Positions 1 to 5,659 of a stretch of 8,832 bases of DNA are shown here, piece after piece. Under the pieces are notes generated by a model, which had not been told where the DNA came from, ran no database searches, and saw nothing but the letters and a program-made list of their open reading frames with translations. Position numbers and translations under genes: made by a program. The DNA comes from Betaproteobacteria bacterium. Its GTDB lineage: Bacteria; Pseudomonadota; Gammaproteobacteria; Burkholderiales; Casimicrobiaceae. Position 1 is the stretch's first letter; each line of letters opens with the position of its first letter. The DNA lies in the NCBI GenBank assembly GCA_013298455.1, contig JAAFHR010000117.1, forward strand, positions 1 through 8,832. Direction: 5' to 3'.

Positions 1-777
1 GAAATCGGCGCCGATGTGTCGCACATGAATTTGCACAAAACATTTTGCATTCCACACGGCGGCGGCGGACCCGGCGTGGGTCCGATTGGCGTGAAATCGC
101 AACTCGCTCCGTTCTTGCCCGGTCGCGGCAAGGTCGGCCCGGTCAGCGCCGCCCCACAAGGCTCTGCAAGCATTTTGCCGATTCCGTATGCCTACATTCG
201 GATGATGGGCGGCGCGGGTTTGCGCGAGGCGACTGGCGTTGCGATCCTCAACGCCAACTACGTGGCAAAGCGTTTAGCGCCGCATTTCCCGGTGCTCTAC
301 ACCGGCCACGGCGGCTTCGTTGCGCATGAATGCATCATCGATGTGCGCCCGATCAAAGAGCTTTGCGGTATCAGCAATATGGACGTTGCCAAGCGCTTGA
401 TGGATTACGGATTCCACGCACCCACGGTGAGCTTCCCCGTCGCGGGCACGCTCATGATCGAACCGACTGAATCAGAAGACAAAGCCGAACTGGATCGTTT
501 CATCAGCGCGATGATCTCCATTCGCGAAGAAATTCGCGCCGTTGAAATGGGCGTCTATCCGAAAGATGACAACCCGCTCGTTAACGCTCCGCACACCGCC
601 GAATCACTGATGGCGGAAACATGGAATCACGCCTACACCCGCGAGCAAGCGGCCTACCCGCTCGCCACGTTGCGGCAAAGCAAGTACTGGCCCCCGGTCG
701 GGCGTGTGGACGATGTTTACGGTGATCGAAACATTATGTGTACTTGCCCACCGCTGGAGAGTTACGCCAAGGCGTAG
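1..777 (+). CDS. gcvP: Glycine dehydrogenase (decarboxylating), P-protein of the glycine cleavage system, C-terminal part
   Basis: This is the 3' end of the P-protein gene; the 5' part lies outside the window. The P-protein is a PLP enzyme. It decarboxylates glycine and passes the aminomethyl group to the lipoyl arm of H-protein in the cytosol. The visible 258 residues begin just before the PLP-lysine motif NLHKTFCIPHGGGGPG, with the Lys codon at 37-39. They continue through GPIGVKSQLAPFLPG, SILPIPYAYIRMMG and NANYVAKRL to the typical C-terminus RVDDVYGDRN, CTCPPLESY, and end at TAG 775-777. About a quarter of a usual 950-residue P-protein is present and the frame is intact. No gcvT or gcvH follows, so gcvP is probably the last gene of its operon. 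Seen: the motifs. Known: the family reaction. Confidence 0.97.
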   Translation, partial: EIGADVSHMNLHKTFCIPHGGGGPGVGPIGVKSQLAPFLPGRGKVGPVSAAPQGSASILPIPYAYIRMMGGAGLREATGVAILNANYVAKRLAPHFPVLYTGHGGFVAHECIIDVRPIKELCGISNMDVAKRLMDYGFHAPTVSFPVAGTLMIEPTESEDKAELDRFISAMISIREEIRAVEMGVYPKDDNPLVNAPHTAESLMAETWNHAYTREQAAYPLATLRQSKYWPPVGRVDDVYGDRNIMCTCPPLESYAKA

Positions 778-785
778 GGCAGCCA

Positions 786-830
786 ATCCCCCTCTCCCCC
801 GGAGGGAGAGGGGCTAGGGGAGAGGGGGAT
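786..830. repeat. Palindromic intergenic repeat, unit A (inverted relative to unit B)
   Basis: This is a GC-rich palindrome. CCCCTCTCCC at 789-798 pairs with GGGAGAGGGG at 804-813 around a 5-nt loop, followed by CTAGGGGAGAGGGGG. Its reverse complement resembles unit B at 868-910, so the two form a head-to-head pair in the gap between convergent gcvP and the DUF1439 gene. No T-run follows, so it is not a classical terminator, though it may protect or stop 3' ends. It is probably a REP/BIME-like dispersed element. Confidence 0.75.
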
Positions 831-867
831 CGTCGGAATCACAGCAAGCGTTGCGCTCCGAATCACC

Positions 868-910
868 TACCCCCTCTCCCCAACCCTCTCCCACGAGGGG
901 AGAGGGAGCA
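868..910. repeat. Palindromic intergenic repeat, unit B
   Basis: CCCTCTCCC at 884-892 and GGGAGAGGG at 898-906 form a perfect 9-bp stem with a 5-nt loop, preceded by CCCCCTCTCCCCAA. The unit sits 7 nt beyond the stop codon of the minus-strand DUF1439 gene. Unit D lies at almost the same distance from the DUF1415 stop codon. It shares the core CCAACCCTCTCCC and the end GGGAGAGGGAGCAA with unit D. A role at transcript 3' ends is inferred from position. Confidence 0.78.
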
Positions 911-917
911 ACGGCGA

Positions 918-1481
918 CTAGTTCGGTTCGAGCAACACCACCCGCACCTTGCCGTTGGCCACACGGATATCCCGAATCGCCAATTTCGCCAGCGCCTCTT
1001 TGGTCGCGTCGTTTTTGAGCGTGTAAACCGGCGTGGCCCGCAGCGCTGTGCTGATCACACCACTGCCATACGATTTCACCATCGCTTCGAATTCCCCGAG
1101 TTTGCCGCCCGCATCGAATTCGGTGATCTGCACATCGTCCAAATACACCGCACCGTCGTCGCGCGAATAGCGAAGCTTTGAGTTAAATGCGGCTCGGCCA
1201 GGATACTCGCGACCGCCCGCTTTCACTGCAATGGCCAGCGCCACTTGAAGCCGATCACTGCCCTCGGCGAGTGTGAGCTTGGGCTCGCGCACATCGAAAC
1301 AAGCAAGCTGCAAGGGGGCACATTTTTGCAACGGGAATTTTTCTGCGAGCTTTGCTTGCAACTCGGCTTGCGTGAACTCAATCGCCAGTTCAGGATTGAA
1401 ATGTCGGTAGGTGAACCAGCCAACAGCGCACAACGAAACGAGTGCGCATGCAATCGAAAAACGCTTCAACAACGGGCTCAA
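918..1481 (-). CDS. DUF1439 family (YceB-like) membrane-anchored envelope protein
   Basis: This 187-residue protein has a short basic N-terminus (MSPLLKR), a hydrophobic segment at about residues 9-24 and a soluble remainder. That suggests a membrane-anchored periplasmic protein. The pattern of short beta-rich stretches (FTQAELQAKLAEKFP, then EPKLTL, AIAVKAGG, AAFNSKLRY, LDDVQITEF, then TPVYTL and IRDIRVANGKVRVVL) resembles DUF1439/YceB proteins, whose role is unknown. E. coli YceB is a lipoprotein, but no good lipobox is visible here: Cys18 is preceded by Leu. The start is TTG 1481, overlapping the rdgC stop as TTGA. A GGAGAG ribosome site at 1490-1495, 8 nt upstream, supports it, and no in-frame ATG lies nearby. 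TTG codons 4 and 5 are alternatives. It is probably cotranscribed and translationally coupled with rdgC; a shared function is not implied. Confidence 0.75.
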   Translation of the reverse strand: MSPLLKRFSIACALVSLCAVGWFTYRHFNPELAIEFTQAELQAKLAEKFPLQKCAPLQLACFDVREPKLTLAEGSDRLQVALAIAVKAGGREYPGRAAFNSKLRYSRDDGAVYLDDVQITEFDAGGKLGEFEAMVKSYGSGVISTALRATPVYTLKNDATKEALAKLAIRDIRVANGKVRVVLLEPN

Positions 1482-2377
1482 TTTTCGAGCTCTCCGCCAA
1501 GCGCTTCAATCAAATCGGGAATGAGTTTTGAGAGCTCGCCCGTGATGATCGCGGCATCGGCATCGAAGTGATCCTCTGCCTCATCTTGGCTTTCGTTTTT
1601 CTCAATTACACCTTCGAGAAATTTGATTTTCTTGACTTGCAGCGCGTCGTTCAACACGAATGAAATGCGCCCCGCCCAGGTGAGTCCGAGCTGCTTGGGC
1701 ATCTTGCCGTTTTGAATGTGCTTTCGTACTTCATCGATCACGATGTTGTGGCGGGCGTATCGCACGCTGGCTTGCGTTTCGTCCGTCGCCTTGAGCTCAC
1801 ATTCGCGGTCCAGATCAAATTGGCCGGGCACCTCAAAACTCATCAGCCACGCAGCCATCGTTGACGCTGGTGCCATGTTGGTTTGCAGCGGCATCATCGC
1901 CAAATCATCCAAGCAATTAATGAGCAGCGACACGACTTCGTCGGCCACAGCTTGACTACCCGCTTCGATCACAATGAGTTTTTGCTCAGGGCTAATCCAC
2001 ACGGACGACGACGAAATTTTTGTGAACGCTTTCGGCAGCAATTCGAGCAACGCGTTTTCACGAAGCTCTTTCCTCTGCATGCGCCCGAGCTTCCGGCCCG
2101 AGGTCTCTTCAATCTGATCGGCGCGCTCTTCAGCGCGACGGTTGACGACTGAAGTTGGGAGAATTTTCGTCTCCATTTTCAGGCGAAGCAGCCATTGCCC
2201 TGCCACCGATTCCACCAACGCGCCATGTTTTTCACCGCGCGGTGAATCCCAGCCGAACGATTTGTCTTGTGACGCAGCACAAGTAGTGAAGCGAACTCGG
2301 GCGAGGCCTTCTTCGACGTCTTTGAGGTTGGGCTTCCAACCGTCGGCGATTCGGTAGATGAGGATGTTTTTGAACAT
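1478..2377 (-). CDS. rdgC: Recombination-associated protein RdgC
   Basis: RdgC is a nucleoid-associated protein that binds double-stranded DNA as a ring-shaped dimer. It restrains RecA by competing for DNA. The 299-residue product matches the usual length of about 300. It starts in the family manner (MFKNILIYRI), with FGWDSPRG at 41-48, KILPTSVVN at 71-79 and the basic stretch GRKLGRMQRKELRE at 94-107. The later half contains SVWISPEQKLIVIEAGS, DLAMMPLQTN and QLGLTWAGRISFVL, also typical. The start is ATG 2377; no clear Shine-Dalgarno is seen in the 20 nt upstream. The stop overlaps the start of the DUF1439 gene by 4 nt. Repeat units C and D lie upstream, so any promoter would sit close to or within the 2378-2543 gap. 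Confidence 0.95.
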   Translation of the reverse strand: MFKNILIYRIADGWKPNLKDVEEGLARVRFTTCAASQDKSFGWDSPRGEKHGALVESVAGQWLLRLKMETKILPTSVVNRRAEERADQIEETSGRKLGRMQRKELRENALLELLPKAFTKISSSSVWISPEQKLIVIEAGSQAVADEVVSLLINCLDDLAMMPLQTNMAPASTMAAWLMSFEVPGQFDLDRECELKATDETQASVRYARHNIVIDEVRKHIQNGKMPKQLGLTWAGRISFVLNDALQVKKIKFLEGVIEKNESQDEAEDHFDADAAIITGELSKLIPDLIEALGGELEN

Positions 2378-2407
2378 GGTTGTTGTTAGTTGAACAAGGA
2401 TTGGAGA

Positions 2408-2452
2408 GGCTCCCTTCTCCTGCGGGCGGGAGAAGGGTGGGGATGAGGGTGC
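2408..2452. repeat. Palindromic intergenic repeat, unit C (inverted relative to unit D)
   Basis: CCCTTCTCC at 2412-2420 pairs with GGAGAAGGG at 2429-2437, followed by TGGGGATGAGGGTGC. The reverse complement aligns along its length with unit D (GCACCCTCAYCCC, ACCC, then CTCCCGCC). Units C and D form an inverted pair about 43 bp apart between the start of rdgC and the end of the DUF1415 gene, the same arrangement as units A and B. Confidence 0.78.
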
Positions 2453-2495
2453 TGTATCGAGGTACGCTCAATTCACCGAGCCTCTCCAAGCCACC

Positions 2496-2537
2496 GCACC
2501 CTCACCCCAACCCTCTCCCGCCTGCGGGAGAGGGAGC
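2496..2537. repeat. Palindromic intergenic repeat, unit D
   Basis: CCCTCTCCCGC at 2511-2521 and GCGGGAGAGGG at 2524-2534 make an 11-bp perfect stem, preceded by GCACCCTCACCCCAA. The right edge GAGGGAGCAAGGCG ends just before the DUF1415 stop codon at 2544-2546, mirroring unit B. It is a dispersed repeat of the kind common in Beta/Gammaproteobacteria. It could act at the 3' end of the DUF1415 transcript, which is inferred from position only. Confidence 0.8.
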
Positions 2538-2543
2538 AAGGCG

Positions 2544-3089
2544 CTATTCAAACAATTTCCTCCACCCCTCCGCTCCAAGTTTTCGCATCGTGGCGATGTT
2601 GGTCTCACTGATCGCGAGTTCATCGGGAAAAGCCTCAACAGCGCGGCTCACACTGTCTTCTCGGAGTAAATGCAGCATCGGAAACGGCGAGCGGTTGGTG
2701 AAATTGGTGATGTCGTCGGCCTCGGTCTCAGCGAATTGAAATTGCGGATGAAACGGCGCAACTTGCAAGATGCCATCGAGTTCCAGCTCTTCCAAGATGT
2801 TGTCAGCCACATCCAAGAAATCGTTGAAATCTAAAAAGTCTTGCATCACGTTGGTTAACACGATGAGCGTGGTGTCGATGCGCTCCGCAGAGGCTTCGGC
2901 CAGAAATTCAAGCTCGCTCACCAAATCATCACACAGCGCATCGATGTTGGCGGCATCGCTCACCACATAGCGAATTTGCTGTTTGACGTGCACAGCCTTT
3001 GCAAACGGGCAGAGATTGAGGCCGATCACCGCGCGCTCTAGCCATTGTTGAGTCTGTTCGATGGGCGCTGCGCGTTCGTCGGAAATCAT
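2544..3089 (-). CDS. DUF1415 family protein
   Basis: This 181-residue cytosolic protein has the hallmarks of DUF1415: QQWLERAVIGLNLCPFA at residues 14-30, QVAPFHPQFQF at 109-119 and NFTNRSPFPMLHLLRE at 129-144. No signal peptide or membrane segment is visible. The conserved Cys27, the APFHPQF histidine and the NRSPFPMLHLL segment could form an active or binding site, but no function is established for the family. The length is normal and the frame intact. The start is ATG 3089; the sequence before it shows no strong ribosome site. The gene is divergent from the alpha/beta hydrolase across a 76-bp gap and is followed closely by repeat unit D. Confidence 0.88.
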   Translation of the reverse strand: MISDERAAPIEQTQQWLERAVIGLNLCPFAKAVHVKQQIRYVVSDAANIDALCDDLVSELEFLAEASAERIDTTLIVLTNVMQDFLDFNDFLDVADNILEELELDGILQVAPFHPQFQFAETEADDITNFTNRSPFPMLHLLREDSVSRAVEAFPDELAISETNIATMRKLGAEGWRKLFE

Positions 3090-3122
3090 ATCGAGCTATC
3101 GGAGAAAGAGAGTACTGTTCAC

Positions 3123-3134
3123 ATGCTAGAGCAT
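3123..3134. promoter_or_regulatory. Small inverted repeat in the divergent DUF1415/hydrolase gap
   Basis: ATGCT at 3123-3127 and AGCAT at 3130-3134 form a 12-bp dyad with a 2-nt centre in the 76-bp gap between two divergently transcribed genes. Its place between the genes suggests a possible operator for one or both promoters. No convincing -35/-10 pair was identified, so this is weak inference from symmetry and location. Confidence 0.25.
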
Positions 3135-3165
3135 CCGTTTCAACACCCACAAGGCGACGCAACCC

Positions 3166-4023
3166 ATGATCCCCACACCGCACCGTCAGCACCGAATTGG
3201 CTTCGCGATTGATGGCCAAACGCGGCGCATGGCCGTGCACGAATGGGGCGACACTCGAAATCCACGGGTGTTGGTCTGTGTGCACGGCGTCACTCGAAAC
3301 GGTCGTGATTTTGATGTGATTGCCGATGCACTTTGCAACGGCTACCGAGTGCTCTGCCCTGATATTCCGGGGCGCGGAGAGAGCGATTGGTTGTCGAGCG
3401 CGGAGCAATATGTGATCCCGAATTACGCTATCGCAGTTCGGGCGATGCTGCATGATTTGGGTGTGCAGCGCTACGATTGGGTTGGCACCTCGATGGGCGG
3501 CTTGATCGGCATGGTGATGACGCTCGATCCCGCGCATTCGATGCAGCGATTGGTCATCAACGATATTGGTCCCACCATCGAGAAAGTTGCGCTAGATCGA
3601 ATCTCTGAAACGATTGGACGCTGGCCGCTGTTTCCAGACTACCCAACGCTCGCGGCGGCACTGAGCGTCACCGTCGCATCATTTGGTGCGCTGACAGAGG
3701 AGCAAACGCATCACCTCATAAAAACGTCGTGTCAGCGCCGCGTAGATGGGCAATGGGAGATGAAGGCCGACCCAAAAATTGGCGACGCATTTCGCATTGC
3801 CTACGCTCAACCGCCCGTTGATTTGTGGCCGCTGTGGCAATCGATCACGCAGCCCACGCTGATCCTTCGTGGCGCGAACTCTGATTTGCTTTCCGCTGAG
3901 ACCGTTGAAAAGATGTTGCTCTCGCACACGCAATCACAAGCCGTCACCATCGGCAACACGGGCCACGCCCCCGCGCTGATGGATGCGCCGACCATCGCGC
4001 GAATAAAGAAATTTTTGAACTGA
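3166..4023 (+). CDS. Alpha/beta-fold hydrolase
   Basis: This 285-residue protein has the full alpha/beta-hydrolase signature. The oxyanion loop is VCVHGVTRNGRDFD (His40-Gly41), followed by CPDIPGRGESDW at 64-75. The nucleophile elbow is GTSMGG, with Ser109. The acid is probably Asp240 in RGANSDLLS, and the catalytic His is His267 in NTGHAPALMD. No signal peptide is seen, so it is likely cytosolic. The substrate cannot be read from sequence; esterases, lactonases and C-C hydrolases share this fold. The start at ATG 3166 keeps the first beta strand (RRMAVHEWGD); ATG 3229 would truncate it. The next gene begins about 30 nt after its stop on the same strand. No cofactor-biosynthesis or degradation partner is visible to fix its role. 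Confidence 0.9.
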   Translation: MIPTPHRQHRIGFAIDGQTRRMAVHEWGDTRNPRVLVCVHGVTRNGRDFDVIADALCNGYRVLCPDIPGRGESDWLSSAEQYVIPNYAIAVRAMLHDLGVQRYDWVGTSMGGLIGMVMTLDPAHSMQRLVINDIGPTIEKVALDRISETIGRWPLFPDYPTLAAALSVTVASFGALTEEQTHHLIKTSCQRRVDGQWEMKADPKIGDAFRIAYAQPPVDLWPLWQSITQPTLILRGANSDLLSAETVEKMLLSHTQSQAVTIGNTGHAPALMDAPTIARIKKFLN

Positions 4024-4047
4024 CGGCGGGCGCTACGTTTCTACAAT
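4020..4047 (+). promoter_or_regulatory. Possible promoter giving a leaderless flavin-reductase mRNA
   Basis: A near-consensus -10 box, TACAAT (4042-4047), lies 16 bp after a weak -35 match, CTGACG (4020-4025). Transcription starting 6-8 nt beyond the -10 box would begin at or next to the ATG at 4054, giving an mRNA with no leader. No ribosome site stands at a normal distance before that ATG, which agrees with this reading. This is prediction from sequence only. Confidence 0.4.
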
Positions 4048-4053
4048 GCGGTG

Positions 4054-4719
4054 ATGACCACCATCTCTCTCACGCCCGCAGATTTCACGCACGACGAACT
4101 CTACTTCGTACTCCGCGATGCGATCATCCCGCGCCCCATCGCCTGGGTGTCTTCAATCGATCTCAGTGGCAACACCAATCTGGCGCCGTATTCGTTTTTT
4201 AACGTCTGCTCCGCCAATCCGCCCGTGCTGGGTTTCAGCGCCGGGCCGCGAAACGAAGATCGTTCCTCTGGCGAGTTTGAGCTCAAAGACACTTTTTCCA
4301 ATGTGAAAGCCACGGGCGAATTCGTCGTCAATATCGTGCCCGAATCCATGGCACAACAGATGGTGCGATCGAGCGATCCGCTCCCCTCTGGCGAAAGTGA
4401 ATTCGCTTACGCCGGACTCACGCCGGTTGCATCGAGCCACGTCAAAGCGCCACGCGTGGCCGGCGTGCCCGTTGCCTACGAATGCAAACTACACAGCATC
4501 ACATCGTTTGGCATGAGCCATTGGGTGATGGGCGAAGTCATCGCCATTCACATCGATGAGCGCGTTTACGCCGGAGAAAAGCGCGGCTTCAAACATCGCG
4601 TGGATGTGCTTAAACACGAGGAACTTCGACCGTACGCGCGGCTCGGCGGTGCTTACTACGCAAGGCTTCGTGAGATTGAAACCTTGGTTCGAACGGATGG
4701 CGGGCAGCGCGGGACGTAG
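4054..4719 (+). CDS. Flavin reductase-like domain protein (FMN-binding split barrel)
   Basis: This protein of about 221 residues belongs to the flavin reductase/flavoredoxin-like family. These are FMN-binding split barrels that reduce or carry flavin using NAD(P)H, or act as small flavoproteins. Visible motifs, numbered from the chosen start, are IIPRPIAWVSSID at 24-36, NLAPYSFFNVCSANPPVLGFS at about 42-62, KDT at 78-80 and GEFVVNIV at 88-95. Further on come SFGMSHWVMGEVIAIHID and the C-terminal YARLGGAYYARL. These are the usual FMN-contact regions. ATG 4054 is preferred; the preceding GTG 4051 is also in frame. The gene follows the hydrolase in the same direction but may have its own promoter. 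Whether it serves a monooxygenase partner is unknown, as none is present here. Confidence 0.88.
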   Translation: MTTISLTPADFTHDELYFVLRDAIIPRPIAWVSSIDLSGNTNLAPYSFFNVCSANPPVLGFSAGPRNEDRSSGEFELKDTFSNVKATGEFVVNIVPESMAQQMVRSSDPLPSGESEFAYAGLTPVASSHVKAPRVAGVPVAYECKLHSITSFGMSHWVMGEVIAIHIDERVYAGEKRGFKHRVDVLKHEELRPYARLGGAYYARLREIETLVRTDGGQRGT

Positions 4720-4734
4720 CGACACTGAACTACA

Positions 4735-4854
4735 GCTTTAGCCACTAATGCCAATTTATTTCGGGGCTAACGTCGATTTTATTGCGTTTTTGTTTAGCAA
4801 ATTAAATGCTCGTTAGCCCATATAAAATAAGGTTTTGGCAAAATAAGCTAGAAG
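4735..4854. repeat. Nested AT-rich imperfect inverted repeat in a convergent gap
   Basis: The centre has perfect 9-bp arms, GGGCTAACG (4764-4772) and CGTTAGCCC (4811-4819). Symmetry continues inward: ATTT(T)ATTGC at 4776-4785 faces GCAAATTAAAT at 4797-4807 with one mismatch and one bulge. It also continues outward: TTATTT faces AAATAA (4825-4830), TGCCAA (4749-4754) faces TTGGCA (4835-4840), and CTTTAGC faces GCTAGAAG. The sequence TTAGC/GCTAA recurs along it. There is no T-run on either strand. It may be a bidirectional transcript end, a miniature mobile element or a recombination site; which of these is undecided. Confidence 0.6.
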
Positions 4855-4906
4855 ACAGGCTTCATGGCAATACCGTTCGTTTGAGCGACAACAAACCGTC
4901 CTCTGT

Positions 4907-4932
4907 CTAACCCCTCCCCTTGAAAGGGAGAG
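4907..4932. repeat. Partial copy of the CCCTCTCCC-type palindromic repeat
   Basis: CTAACCCCTCCCC followed by TTGAAAGGGAGAG matches the core and hairpin of units A-D, but the loop is shorter and the flanks are missing. An 8-bp inverted repeat, ACCGTTCG (4872-4879) and CGAACGGT (4950-4957), brackets it. It lies just beyond the 3' end of the DUF2064 gene, the same relative place as units B and D. Confidence 0.5.
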
Positions 4933-4963
4933 AACCGCTCTGCGCCCAGCGAACGGTGTTGGA

Positions 4964-5647
4964 TTACGTGGGTGTTTTGCAGGGTAGCCGCAGCTGTCGC
5001 AAGCGAATTGCACGATGCACATCGGCGGGATGATCAATGTCCCAGAGCACTGGGAGCAGCGCAAGTGTGGCCTGCGGCGCGACTGCATTCAACCGTATCT
5101 GCGTTTGCTGCATCACGCTTGAGCTGCCCCAATCAAGCCCGCTAAACAACGCGCGCCGGAGCGCTGGCTGCCAGGCCCGGTGCGCCACGCCGACCAAGCC
5201 ATAGCCGCCGTCTTCGGCGGGCGCGAACACGGTGTCATTGACGTTGAGCACTGCGGCGGCATCGCGAAACAACGCAGCTGAATAGTCGGGGCAATCCACG
5301 CCAATCAACACGACGGATTCAGCGCTGGGGCAGCGCTCAAACGCCTCGTTGATTGCGTTGGCCATTCGCTCGCCCAAGTCGTCGCCATGCTGCGCGATGA
5401 TCGGCCATGATGCGCTTGCGTTGATCGACGACACGTCCGCGCTGGCCGCGTCTGCCAGCGCAACGAGCACTTGCGTCGACTCAGTCAAATCGCGCGCCGC
5501 AGCAAAGGTTCGATCGATGAGTTGTCTGTGAATATCCGCTGCGCCGTCGGCGCCGAATTCAGGAATGAGTCGCGTCTTCGTGCGCCCCGGCTCGGGCCAA
5601 CGCGTGAAGATCACCAATGCGAATTGAGCGCTCAATTCGCTCATCAT
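4964..5647 (-). CDS. DUF2064 / TIGR04282-like nucleotidyltransferase-fold protein (rSAM/selenodomain-associated transferase 1)
   Basis: This protein of about 227 residues has a GT-A/nucleotidyltransferase-like fold related to CofC and MobA. Numbered from ATG 5647, it shows FTRWPEPGRTKTRL at 14-27 (the G-R-x-K-T-R-L nucleotide-binding loop), GDDLGERM at 88-95, VVLIGVDCPDY at 112-122 with a likely metal-binding Asp, APAEDGGYGLVG at 142-153 and DIDHPADV at 203-210. All are typical of the DUF2064 family. The activity is unproven; it may activate or transfer a sugar or lactyl-like group from a nucleotide. It is the fourth gene of the arsS-like operon, starting about 12 nt after the glycosyltransferase stop. 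Starts at ATG 5644 or TTG 5653 are also possible, and no clear ribosome site separates them. A 22-bp palindrome overlaps its first codons. Confidence 0.85.
   Translation of the reverse strand: MMSELSAQFALVIFTRWPEPGRTKTRLIPEFGADGAADIHRQLIDRTFAAARDLTESTQVLVALADAASADVSSINASASWPIIAQHGDDLGERMANAINEAFERCPSAESVVLIGVDCPDYSAALFRDAAAVLNVNDTVFAPAEDGGYGLVGVAHRAWQPALRRALFSGLDWGSSSVMQQTQIRLNAVAPQATLALLPVLWDIDHPADVHRAIRLRQLRLPCKTPT
5619..5640. repeat. 22-bp perfect palindrome over the first codons of the DUF2064 gene
   Basis: GCGAATTGAGC is followed directly by its exact reverse complement GCTCAATTCGC. The palindrome begins 4 bases inside the ATG at 5644 and covers codons for roughly Glu4 to Ala10. In mRNA it could form a strong hairpin next to the start codon; in DNA it could be a dimer binding site. 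Function is inferred from symmetry and location only. Confidence 0.6.
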
Positions 5648-5659
5648 TTGCAATCAGCG

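Noticed and set aside
778..917. Rho-independent terminators at the GC-rich hairpins after gcvP.
   Set aside because: The stems are strong but neither strand has a T-run after them, and the same sequence recurs at 2408-2537, so they are better described as dispersed palindromic repeats.
738..1181. Plus-strand 147-residue frame beginning at the end of gcvP.
   Set aside because: It crosses two palindromic repeats and runs antisense to the DUF1439 gene. Its composition is Pro/Arg-rich as expected from out-of-frame GC-rich DNA.
4813..5088. Minus-strand 91-residue frame with CxxC pairs resembling a zinc ribbon.
   Set aside because: It overlaps the well-supported DUF2064 gene in another frame on the same strand and runs into the inverted-repeat region. 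The cysteines come from out-of-frame codons.
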